DNA of 5,681 bases from CAYYNP01 sp964472545 (GCA_964472545.1 CAYYNP010000458.1:1-5681), one strand, 5' to 3'; positions 1-5,649 are shown, counted from the stretch's first letter. The notes: generated by a model not told the origin, from the letters alone. Translations and numbers: made by a program.

Positions 1-962
1 GCATCGCCCGCTACGAGGGCTGGGGCATGGGAACCGTCTGCTGCGACTACGATCATGACGGCGACACCGACATCTACGTGGCCAACGACGTCTCGGCCAA
101 TTTCCTGCTGCAGAACGACGGCCGCGGGAAGTTCTCCGACGCGGGGCTGGTCGCCGGGGCCGCCTTTGATATCCGCGGCGTGGAACAGGCCAGCATGGGG
201 GCCGAGTGTGGCGATTTCGACAACGACGGACGCCTCGATCTGCACGTCACATCCTACCAGGCGGAACCCGCCACGCTCTACCGGAACGTCGGTGCGGGCT
301 TTTTCGAGGACGTTACGCCGTCGACCGGGGCCGGCGCCGGAACGCTGCCGTTTGTGACCTGGGGAAACGGGCTGGTCGATTTCGACAACGACGGCGACCG
401 CGACCTGTTCGTCGCCTGCGGCCACATCCAGGACAACATCGAACGCTACGACGACACCTCGACCTATCACACCCGCAACGTGCTGGCGATGAACGACGGC
501 CGCGGCCGGTTCGTCAACGTCTCCAACCGCGCCGGCGACGGCATGGCCGTGAAGCTTGCCAGCCGCGGGGCCGCCTTCGACGACCTGGACAACGACGGCG
601 ACGTCGACGTGGTGGTGCAGAACATCGGCCGCGGCCCCACGATCTTGCGGAACGACTCGCCCGGCGGCAACCACTGGCTGCAACTGCGTCTGCGTGGAAC
701 GAAGTCGAACCGCGACGGCGTCGGAGCCCGGGTGACGGTGACGGCGGGCGAATCGGTGCAGATCGCGGAGGTGCATAGCGGCCGAAGCTACCAGAGCCAC
801 TACGGCTCGCGGCTCCATTTCGGTCTGGGCACCCATAATCCCGTCGACCGCATCGAGGTCCACTGGCTCGGCGGCGGTGTCGACGTGCTCGAGAACGTCA
901 CCGTTGACCGGCAGGTGTTGATCGTCGAAGGCAGCACGGCCGGGTCAACGGCGGGTGAGTGA
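1..962 (+). CDS. CRTAC1-like VCBS/FG-GAP repeat protein with C-terminal ASPIC/UnbV domain (5' partial)
   Basis: The open frame enters from the left edge; the first full codon is at 3 and TGA is at 960-962, leaving about 319 visible residues. The ATG at 27 is internal, because the residues before it (IARYEGWG) read straight into the first repeat. Four Ca-binding VCBS/FG-GAP loops of the DxDxDGxxD type are visible at fragment residues 15-23 (DYDHDGDTD), 71-79 (DFDNDGRLD), 126-134 (DFDNDGDRD) and 194-202 (DLDNDGDVD). Each is followed by a hydrophobic strand such as IYVAND or LFVACG. From about residue 217 (NDSPGGNHWLQL) to the end the pattern fits the ASPIC/UnbV domain, with a GVGARV segment, a GRSYQSHYG segment and IEVHWLGG. 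Such proteins form beta-propellers, are usually exported, and are abundant in planctomycetes; the signal peptide would lie upstream of the window. The substrate or partner is unknown. The gene is separated from ispF by a promoter-bearing spacer, so it is probably not in the same operon. The family call is firm; the biological role is not. Confidence 0.9.
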   Translation, partial: IARYEGWGMGTVCCDYDHDGDTDIYVANDVSANFLLQNDGRGKFSDAGLVAGAAFDIRGVEQASMGAECGDFDNDGRLDLHVTSYQAEPATLYRNVGAGFFEDVTPSTGAGAGTLPFVTWGNGLVDFDNDGDRDLFVACGHIQDNIERYDDTSTYHTRNVLAMNDGRGRFVNVSNRAGDGMAVKLASRGAAFDDLDNDGDVDVVVQNIGRGPTILRNDSPGGNHWLQLRLRGTKSNRDGVGARVTVTAGESVQIAEVHSGRSYQSHYGSRLHFGLGTHNPVDRIEVHWLGGGVDVLENVTVDRQVLIVEGSTAGSTAGE

Positions 963-1041
963 GGTCGCCGCTCTCGATTTGTTGCCCCGCTTATTGCCCC
1001 GCGTTACTCTCTGATTTGGGCGACGTCTACCACTTTCCCCA

Positions 1042-1070
1042 TTGTCCACCCGTTCGCGTTCGAGTATAAT
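1042..1070 (+). promoter_or_regulatory. Predicted sigma-70-type promoter for ispF-cysS
   Basis: A perfect -10 hexamer TATAAT lies at 1065-1070 and a -35 hexamer TTGTCC (4 of 6 consensus bases) at 1042-1047, with exactly 17 bp between them. In such GC-rich DNA a perfect TATAAT at ideal spacing is unlikely by chance. Transcription would begin near 1077, giving a leader of roughly 48 nt before the ispF ATG at 1125. There is no TG extension before the -10. This is a prediction from sequence only. Confidence 0.75.
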
Positions 1071-1076
1071 CCGCCG

Positions 1077-1103
1077 CGCCGTCGAGCGACCTAAAGGACG
1101 GCG
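1077..1103 (+). other. Possible small hairpin at the 5' end of the ispF leader
   Basis: CGCCGTC (1077-1083) is the reverse complement of GACGGCG (1097-1103), giving a 7-bp stem with a 13-nt loop, placed almost at the predicted transcription start. It could protect the 5' end of the mRNA. Short GC-rich stems arise easily in this composition, so the call is weak. Confidence 0.25.
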
Positions 1104-1115
1104 GCGCCGGGAGTT

Positions 1116-1120
1116 GAGGA
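1116..1120 (+). promoter_or_regulatory. Ribosome binding site of ispF
   Basis: GAGGA sits 4 nt before the ATG at 1125. A second ATG at 1120-1122 overlaps it but is out of frame and meets a stop after 13 codons. The site therefore supports 1125 as the ispF start. Confidence 0.6.
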
Positions 1121-1124
1121 TGCC

Positions 1125-1598
1125 ATGCGAGTTGGAATTGGACATGATACCCACCGGTTGAGGGACGGCGGCCCGCTGCGGATTGGCGGGGTAGACATCC
1201 CCCACGATCGGGAGCTGATCGGCCATAGCGACGCCGACGTGTTGCTGCACGCGGTGATCGACGCTCTGCTGGGCGCAGCCGCCTTGGGCGACGTAGGGCA
1301 GATGTTTCCCGACACCGACCCCGTGAACGAAGGCCGCGATTCGGCCGAGATGCTCCGCGCGGCGCGCGAGGCAATCACGGCCGTCGGCTGGCGGATCGGC
1401 AACCTCGATTGCATTGTCTTCGCCCAGCGTCCCAAGCTGCTGCCCCATCGCCAATCGATCCGCAAACGGATCGCCGACGTGTTGGGCATCGATCCGGACC
1501 GCATCGGCCTGAAGGGCAAGACGGGTGAGCACGTCGGGCCGATCGGCCAGGAAGAAGCCATCGCCGCGCAGTGCGTCGCGCTGTTGGAACCACGCTAG
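1125..1598 (+). CDS. ispF: 2-C-methyl-D-erythritol 2,4-cyclodiphosphate synthase (IspF)
   Basis: This cytosolic enzyme converts 4-diphosphocytidyl-2-C-methyl-D-erythritol 2-phosphate to the 2,4-cyclodiphosphate with release of CMP, the fifth step of the MEP isoprenoid pathway. The predicted protein has 157 residues (159 in E. coli). Its metal ligands fall at the E. coli positions: D8 and H10 in GHDTHRL, and H42 in the segment after GHSDAD. The family signature continues through LGDVGQMFPDTDP (54-66), then AQRPKLLPH. Near the C-terminus, T133 and E135 in KTGE match the conserved Thr and Glu of the active site. The start is fixed by the GAGGA site and by the family N-terminus MRVGIGHDTHRL. It is a stand-alone IspF, not an IspDF fusion, and ispD is not in the window. 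It is the first gene after the predicted promoter and lies 10 bp before cysS, so the two are probably co-transcribed. Confidence 0.97.
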   Translation: MRVGIGHDTHRLRDGGPLRIGGVDIPHDRELIGHSDADVLLHAVIDALLGAAALGDVGQMFPDTDPVNEGRDSAEMLRAAREAITAVGWRIGNLDCIVFAQRPKLLPHRQSIRKRIADVLGIDPDRIGLKGKTGEHVGPIGQEEAIAAQCVALLEPR

Positions 1599-1603
1599 GA
1601 AGA
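1597..1603 (+). promoter_or_regulatory. Ribosome binding site of cysS, overlapping the ispF stop codon
   Basis: AGGAAGA at 1597-1603 overlaps the last two bases of the ispF TAG and lies 5 nt before the ATG at 1609. This supports the 1609 start over an in-frame ATG at 1525, which would overlap ispF by 74 bp and add 28 unrelated residues. Confidence 0.65.
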
Positions 1604-1608
1604 ACCGC

Positions 1609-3156
1609 ATGATTCGAGTCTACAACACGCTCTCGCGATCCAAAGAACCCTTCGAGACGGTCAACGCCGGCAAGGTGGGCATCTACCTCTGCGGCCCCAC
1701 CGTCTACAAGCCCAGCCATATCGGCCACATGGTCGGGCCGGTGATCTTCGAGACGGTCAAACGCTACCTGGTCTACTCCGGCTACGACGTCACGCTGGTG
1801 ATCAACGTGACCGACGTCGATGACAAGCTGATCGCCGAGTCGAACCAACGCGGCATGGCGATGGCGGACCTGGCCGCCGAGATGACGGCCGACTACATGA
1901 ACAACCTGGCGGCACTTGGCGTCGACGCCGTCGACCACTTTCCCCGTTGCACCGACAATATGGACGAGATCATCCGCTTCACCGGCGAATTGATCCAAAA
2001 GGGCTTCGCCTACGAGTCGGAAGGCGACGTCTATTTCGAGGTGGCTGCGTCGGCAGACTACGGCAAGCTCACCAGCCGCCGCGCCGAGGCGATGCAGGGC
2101 GACGGCGGCGGCACCGCCGGACGCAAGAGGGCGGCCGCCGACTTCGCGCTCTGGAAATCGGCCAAACCTGACGAACCGTCGTGGCAAAGCCCCTGGGGGC
2201 CCGGGCGTCCGGGTTGGCATATCGAGTGCTCGGCCATGAGCCGGAGAATCCTGGGCAAGACGTTCGACGTCCACGGCGGCGGCCTGGACCTGGTCTTCCC
2301 GCACCACGAGAACGAGATTGCCCAGAGCGAATCGTGTCACGGAAAGCCGATGGCCAAGTACTGGATGCACAACGGCCTGATGCAGGATTCCGGCGAGGTT
2401 GGCAAGGTCGGCGGACGCAACACCCGGGCGGCCGAAGGCGATCTGGCTTCGCAGGAAGAACGGAAGATCAGTAAATCGGAAGGGGCCAAACCGTTTCAAG
2501 AGTTGCTCGCCGAACACGGTTTCACCGGCGAGACGATCCGCTTCTTCGTGCTCTCGACGCACTATCGCCGGCCGATCGATTTCAGCGCCGAACGGATCCG
2601 CGAGGTAAGCGTGGGACTCGACACGTTCTATCGTCTCTTCAAGCTGTTCGAGCGGGTCACCGGCGGCAGCTTCTACGACCTCGCGCCGCCGCAGAGCCGC
2701 GACGCCGGGCGAGTCGAGCCCGACGGCAACGCCACGCTGGAAATGGTCGCCGGCCATCGCGACCGATTCCTGCAGGCGATGGACGACGACTTCAACACCG
2801 GTGGGGCGATCGGGGCCCTGTTCGATTTGGTCCGCGGGTTGAATAAATTTGCCGCCGACGCCAAGCTCGAAGAGCCGGCTCAGCGCACGCCCGAGAAACT
2901 GGCCGTGTTGCAGCAAGGCGCAGCCACGCTGGGCGAACTGGCCGCCACGTTGGGGCTCTTCCGCTGCCCTGTCCAAGACGCGACCGATGGCGACGACGCG
3001 CTGGCCGGCCAGTTGATGGACCTTCTGATCGACCTTCGGGCCGAAGCGCGCAAGAGCAAGGATTTCGCCACCGCCGACCGCATCCGCGACGGTCTGAGCG
3101 AGATCGGCGTTACGCTGCAAGACCGCCCCGGCGGGACGGAATGGAGCGTCGAGTAG
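1609..3156 (+). CDS. cysS: Cysteinyl-tRNA synthetase (CysRS)
   Basis: This class I synthetase charges tRNA-Cys with cysteine in the cytosol. With the start at 1609 it has 515 residues, longer than E. coli CysRS (461). The Rossmann catalytic domain carries the HIGH motif at 37-40 and KISKS at 286-290 (KMSKS in most species). The catalytic zinc ligands are C28 (in LCGPTVY), C207 (in HIECSAM), H232 and E236 (in FPHHENE), which align with C28, C209, H234 and E238 of E. coli. The GRPGWHIECSAM stretch and the NVTDVDDK segment are typical. The DALR-type helical part follows (MDDDFNT at 391-397), then the C-terminal anticodon-binding tail with an EARKSKDFATADRIRD pattern. Between HNG (254-256) and KISKS there are about 20 extra residues compared with E. 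coli; the segment is rich in G, E and R, including GKVGGRNTR. The gene follows ispF by 10 bp and is probably co-transcribed with it. Confidence 0.97.
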   Translation: MIRVYNTLSRSKEPFETVNAGKVGIYLCGPTVYKPSHIGHMVGPVIFETVKRYLVYSGYDVTLVINVTDVDDKLIAESNQRGMAMADLAAEMTADYMNNLAALGVDAVDHFPRCTDNMDEIIRFTGELIQKGFAYESEGDVYFEVAASADYGKLTSRRAEAMQGDGGGTAGRKRAAADFALWKSAKPDEPSWQSPWGPGRPGWHIECSAMSRRILGKTFDVHGGGLDLVFPHHENEIAQSESCHGKPMAKYWMHNGLMQDSGEVGKVGGRNTRAAEGDLASQEERKISKSEGAKPFQELLAEHGFTGETIRFFVLSTHYRRPIDFSAERIREVSVGLDTFYRLFKLFERVTGGSFYDLAPPQSRDAGRVEPDGNATLEMVAGHRDRFLQAMDDDFNTGGAIGALFDLVRGLNKFAADAKLEEPAQRTPEKLAVLQQGAATLGELAATLGLFRCPVQDATDGDDALAGQLMDLLIDLRAEARKSKDFATADRIRDGLSEIGVTLQDRPGGTEWSVE

Positions 3157-3191
3157 CCTCGCCGGCCGTTGCCCCCGAACACTGCAGCGCC

Positions 3192-3698
3192 ATGTCCGAA
3201 TGCCCCCCTCGAATCCTCGGCGTCGACCCCGGCTTGAACATCACCGGCTACGGCGTGCTGGAGACCGGAGGCGTGTCTCCGAAACTGTGTGAAGCCGGCG
3301 TGGTGCGCGGCACGACGCGCAACTCGCTGACCGCCCGACTGAGCCAGATTTACCGCGGCCTGACGGACGCGATCGCCAGCCTCCATCCGAACGTGATGGC
3401 ACTCGAAGAGTTGTACTCCCACTACGAGCGGCCGCGCACGGCAATCCTCATGGGGCATGCCCGAGGCGTGATCTGTCTGGCGGCGACCGAAGCCGGAATC
3501 CCGGTGGTGCATTACGCCGCCACCCAGGTCAAGAAGATTCTCACCGGTGCCGGTCGGGCCCCGAAGTCGCAAGTTCAACTGGCCATCCAGCGCGAACTCG
3601 GCCTGCCGACGGTCCCCGAGCCGCCCGACGTGGCCGACGCATTGGCGATCGCGCTGTGTCACTACTACCTGCACGACAAACCCAGCCCCTTGCGGTGA
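3192..3698 (+). CDS. ruvC: Holliday junction resolvase RuvC
   Basis: RuvC is the homodimeric endonuclease that cuts Holliday junctions symmetrically during recombination, working with RuvAB. From the ATG at 3192 the protein has 168 residues, a normal RuvC length. The four metal-binding acids of the RNase H-like fold are present: D12 in LGVDPG, E72 in ALEELY, and D146 and D149 in PPDVADALAIAL. They correspond to D7, E66, D138 and D141 of E. coli. The conserved GHARGV (88-93) and KSQVQ (125-129) segments are also intact. An in-frame ATG at 3141 would overlap the cysS end by 16 bp and add 17 residues not expected in the family. However, no clear Shine-Dalgarno sequence precedes 3192, so the true start is somewhat open and translation may be coupled to cysS. 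The gap to cysS is 35 bp. ruvA follows after a repeat-bearing spacer. Confidence 0.95.
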   Translation: MSECPPRILGVDPGLNITGYGVLETGGVSPKLCEAGVVRGTTRNSLTARLSQIYRGLTDAIASLHPNVMALEELYSHYERPRTAILMGHARGVICLAATEAGIPVVHYAATQVKKILTGAGRAPKSQVQLAIQRELGLPTVPEPPDVADALAIALCHYYLHDKPSPLR

Positions 3699-3716
3699 TT
3701 GGCAAACCGCCGTCGT

Positions 3717-3758
3717 CGATTTACAATCTGCAATTGCCAAGTCGCAATTCTCAATCTC
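3717..3758 (+). repeat. Degenerate CAA-type heptamer tandem array between ruvC and ruvA
   Basis: Five units run back to back with period 7: CAATCTG (3724), CAATTGC (3731), CAAGTCG (3738), CAATTCT (3745) and CAATCTC (3752). The first three bases are invariant and the fourth is T in four of five. A likely decayed sixth unit, CGATTTA, lies at 3717-3723 and differs from CAATCTG only by transitions. The tract is clearly more AT-rich than the surrounding genes. It resembles the short heptanucleotide repeats known from cyanobacterial intergenic regions in type, not in demonstrated homology. Confidence 0.7.
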
Positions 3759-3765
3759 CACGACC

Positions 3766-3779
3766 GGAGTGTGCCGTTG
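3766..3779 (+). promoter_or_regulatory. Ribosome binding site and TTG start codon of ruvA
   Basis: GGAG at 3766-3769 is followed by 7 nt and then TTG at 3777-3779, an ideal spacing. An in-frame GTG at 3771 would be only 1 nt from the GGAG. An upstream in-frame TTG at 3699 would translate the heptamer array. The TTG at 3777 gives the N-terminus MITRITGEL, which fits the MIGRLRG-type start of RuvA. Confidence 0.7.
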
Positions 3780-4403
3780 ATCACGAGAATAACCGGAGAG
3801 CTGACCCGCCTGAAGGACGATGTCCTCTCGCTACGAATCGGGGCCTTTGAACGCGAGGTCCTGATCCCCGAGTTCACCCGGCGGCAGTTGCAGGGCGAAC
3901 TCAACCGTGAGATCAGCCTGCACACAATCGAATACCTCGAAGGCAACCCCATGCAAGGCCGCATGACGCCGCGGCTGATCGGGTTCCTGACGGAGGTCGA
4001 ACGGGAGTTCTTCGAGTTGTTCTGCTCGGTCGACGGCGTGGGCGTCCGCAAGGCCCTCCGCGCGATGGTCCGGCCGGTCAAGGAAGTGGCCATGGCGATT
4101 GAGGAGCAAGACGCCAAGGCGCTCTCCGGACTGCCCGGCGTGGGACCGGCCACCGCCGAACGGATCATCGCCAAGCTGCGGCGCAAGGTGCCGAAGTTCG
4201 CCCTGATGGTCGCCCGAGAAACGGGCGGCGCGTCGGAGGTCCGGCCCGATATCGTCTCCGAGGCGTTCGACGTCCTCCGCAGTCTGGGCCACTCGGAGAG
4301 CGACGCACGGCGGCTGCTCGACGCGGCCCTGGCGGCCACGAAGCGGTACAAAGACGTGCAAGCATTGTTGCAGGCGATTTATCAGCAGAGTCAGAGGGGG
4401 TAG
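3777..4403 (+). CDS. ruvA: Holliday junction branch migration protein RuvA
   Basis: RuvA binds four-way DNA junctions as a tetramer and loads the RuvB motor. From TTG at 3777 it has 208 residues (203 in E. coli). Residues 1 to about 70 form the OB-fold domain I. Two helix-hairpin-helix motifs follow: DGVGVRKAL and LPGVGPATAERII, the latter matching LPGIGKKTAERLI of E. coli. The C-terminal RuvB-binding helices (SEAFDVLRSLGHSESDARRLLDAA) close the protein after a flexible linker. Domain I is divergent: the usual VGGVGYEV segment is replaced by IGAFEREVLIP. The hairpin that carries the acidic pin (E55-D56 in E. coli) is about 8 residues longer and reads YLEGNPMQGRMTPRLIGF, with a single acid followed by basic residues. 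The stop TAG is immediately followed by a second TAG, both within a heptamer repeat. ruvB is not adjacent; a zinc-ribbon gene follows instead. Confidence 0.93.
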   Translation: MITRITGELTRLKDDVLSLRIGAFEREVLIPEFTRRQLQGELNREISLHTIEYLEGNPMQGRMTPRLIGFLTEVEREFFELFCSVDGVGVRKALRAMVRPVKEVAMAIEEQDAKALSGLPGVGPATAERIIAKLRRKVPKFALMVARETGGASEVRPDIVSEAFDVLRSLGHSESDARRLLDAALAATKRYKDVQALLQAIYQQSQRG

Positions 4404-4442
4404 TAGGCGGTAGGCAGCATGCAGTAGATAGTAGGTGGTTGG
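4401..4442 (+). repeat. Degenerate YAGTAGG heptamer tandem array at the 3' end of ruvA
   Basis: Six units run back to back with period 7: TAGTAGG (4401), CGGTAGG (4408), CAGCATG (4415), CAGTAGA (4422), TAGTAGG (4429) and TGGTTGG (4436). The third base is G in all six; positions 4 to 7 each deviate in only one unit. The next 7 bases (GGCAAGG) match weakly, so the edge is soft. The first unit contains the ruvA stop, and the tract gives three in-frame TAG codons (4401, 4404, 4425). Confidence 0.65.
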
Positions 4443-4459
4443 GGCAAGGTGGGCTGATC

Positions 4460-4465
4460 GGAGGG
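4460..4465 (+). promoter_or_regulatory. Strong ribosome binding site of the zinc-ribbon gene
   Basis: GGAGGG lies 5 nt before the ATG at 4471, the best Shine-Dalgarno match in the window. It decides for 4471 over an in-frame GTG at 4435, which lies inside the heptamer tract. Confidence 0.7.
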
Positions 4466-4470
4466 TGGGG

Positions 4471-5550
4471 ATGAGTGAGCTTGCCGAGAATGAACTGACG
4501 GTGGAAGATGCTGGCCCGCTGGTGCAGGCGCGGGCGTGTGGGAGTTGCGGGGCGCCCGTGGAAGGGCTGGATCGGTTCTGTGGATGCTGCGGTGCGCCGC
4601 AGGCGGCGGCAGAGCAGACCCACGAGGAAGGCCCGCCGCAGAAGCACTTTCGTTGCGAGAACTGCGGGGCCGAGGTGGCCGTCGATCCGGATCGGCGCAG
4701 CTATACGTGTGCGTTTTGCGATTCGACCTACGTGGTCGAATTCACGCCGGAAGACTCCGGCCGTCAGACGCCGGAGTTCGTGATCGGCTTTGCCGTTACC
4801 GCGGAGAAGGCGCACGAAGCGTTTCGCCCTTTGAATTGCGAGAACTCCTGGTTTCGTCCCGGCGACTTGAAGTCGGCCCAAATCGAAGAAAAACTGCAGG
4901 GCGTCTATCTGCCGTTCTGGTCGTTTTCGATGCTCGCCCGCAGCAACTGGGCGGCACGAATCGGCGAGTATTGGTGGCGAACCGAGACGTACACGACCAC
5001 CGACAAAGACGGCAAGACCGTCACCAAGACCCGCCGTGTCCGTGAAACGGAGTGGTGGGAGTTGAGGGGAAGACACCACCACTACTACAGCGGCTATTTG
5101 GTCTCCGGCAGTCGAGGCCTCTCGCAGCGCCACGCCGACCGCATCAAGCCGTTTCACTTAGCCGCCCTGCGCCGCTACGAGCCGTACTTCCTGGCCGGTT
5201 GGCTCAGCGAAGAGTACTCGATCGAGCGGGACGAGGCGCTGGCCACGTGTCAGCAGGAATTCTATCAGCGCGAGCAGCAGAACGTGGCCGACCACCTGCC
5301 CGGCGACACGCACCGCGGCCTGCACGTCGAAACGCGTTTCGAGAAGGCCAACTCCGATCTGGCCCTGCTGCCGATCTACCTGCTTAGCTACCGCTACCGC
5401 GACAAGCTCTACCGCTTCCTGCTCAACGGCCAGACCGGCAAAACGGCCGGCGACAAGCCGCTCTCCGGCTGGCGCGTGGCGGTAGCCGTTGTCGGCGGTC
5501 TGGCCGTGGCGGGGTTGGCGGTGCTGGCGGTTCGATTGCTGGCCGGGTAG
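4471..5550 (+). CDS. Double zinc-ribbon protein with C-terminal membrane anchor, function unknown
   Basis: The 359-residue protein begins with two four-cysteine zinc-binding modules: C23/C26 with C37/C40 (short CGSCGAP and CGCCGAP knuckles), and C62/C65 with C80/C83 (CENCGAEV then CAFCDSTY), the latter like a TFIIB-type ribbon. A soluble domain of about 240 residues follows. It has a Trp-rich stretch (YWWRTETYTTTD, then ETEWWELRG), a triple-His run at about 198-200 and, near its end, LPIYLLSYRYRDKLYRF followed by LNGQTGK. The end (about 334-356) is a single hydrophobic segment followed by only a few residues, and no signal peptide is seen, so it is probably a tail-anchored inner-membrane protein with its zinc ribbons in the cytoplasm. 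The pattern of zinc ribbon, Trp-rich core, Y-x-F-x-x-NGQTGK and terminal helix recalls a widespread bacterial family often labelled TFIIB-type zinc ribbon-containing or mistaken for PriA. No activity is known to me. It lies 67 bp after ruvA with its own strong ribosome site. Confidence 0.85.
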   Translation: MSELAENELTVEDAGPLVQARACGSCGAPVEGLDRFCGCCGAPQAAAEQTHEEGPPQKHFRCENCGAEVAVDPDRRSYTCAFCDSTYVVEFTPEDSGRQTPEFVIGFAVTAEKAHEAFRPLNCENSWFRPGDLKSAQIEEKLQGVYLPFWSFSMLARSNWAARIGEYWWRTETYTTTDKDGKTVTKTRRVRETEWWELRGRHHHYYSGYLVSGSRGLSQRHADRIKPFHLAALRRYEPYFLAGWLSEEYSIERDEALATCQQEFYQREQQNVADHLPGDTHRGLHVETRFEKANSDLALLPIYLLSYRYRDKLYRFLLNGQTGKTAGDKPLSGWRVAVAVVGGLAVAGLAVLAVRLLAG

Positions 5551-5608
5551 CACCAGAGGTAATCGACCGTCGTACAAGGGCCTCGGCCGCTTAACCATCG
5601 CTGACACG

Positions 5609-5628
5609 GCAGCACAGCGCTGGGCCGC
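5609..5628 (+). other. Imperfect palindrome downstream of the zinc-ribbon gene
   Basis: The 20-mer 5609-5628 is centred on CAGCGCTG (5615-5622) and pairs at 8 of 10 positions outward from the centre. It could form a hairpin after the stop codon at 5550, but no T-run follows, so it is not a standard intrinsic terminator. Confidence 0.3.
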
Positions 5629-5649
5629 AGGAGAACTGCAAAGTGTGCG

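Noticed and set aside
1..962. The left-edge protein as an RTX toxin or integrin-like adhesin
   Set aside because: The DxDxDG loops are VCBS/FG-GAP type, not the GGxGxD nonapeptides of RTX, and the C-terminal ASPIC/UnbV domain identifies the CRTAC1-like family.
1525..1608. Longer CysRS starting at the ATG at 1525
   Set aside because: The 28 extra residues are the ispF C-terminal region in another frame. The AGGAAGA site and the family N-terminus support 1609.
945..1610. A 221-codon minus-strand frame covering the ispF promoter spacer
   Set aside because: It is antisense to ispF and its start region shows no ribosome site. The spacer is better explained by the plus-strand promoter.
1375..3120. 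A 581-codon open frame on the minus strand across ispF and cysS
   Set aside because: It is fully antisense to a clear CysRS. Its translation is low-complexity, rich in R, A, G and V, with no motif. Long antisense frames are expected with GC-biased third codon positions.
3717..3758. The ruvC-ruvA heptamers as a CRISPR array or an operator
   Set aside because: The units are 7 bp and contiguous, with no spacers and no dyad symmetry. This is a microsatellite-like tract.
3699..3776. N-terminally extended RuvA from TTG at 3699
   Set aside because: The extension would translate the heptamer array and has no counterpart in the family. GGAG with 7-nt spacing points to TTG at 3777.
4165..5157. A 330-codon open frame on the minus strand across the ruvA end and the zinc-ribbon gene
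   Set aside because: It is antisense to two supported genes, has no recognisable domain, and crosses the intergenic heptamer tract.
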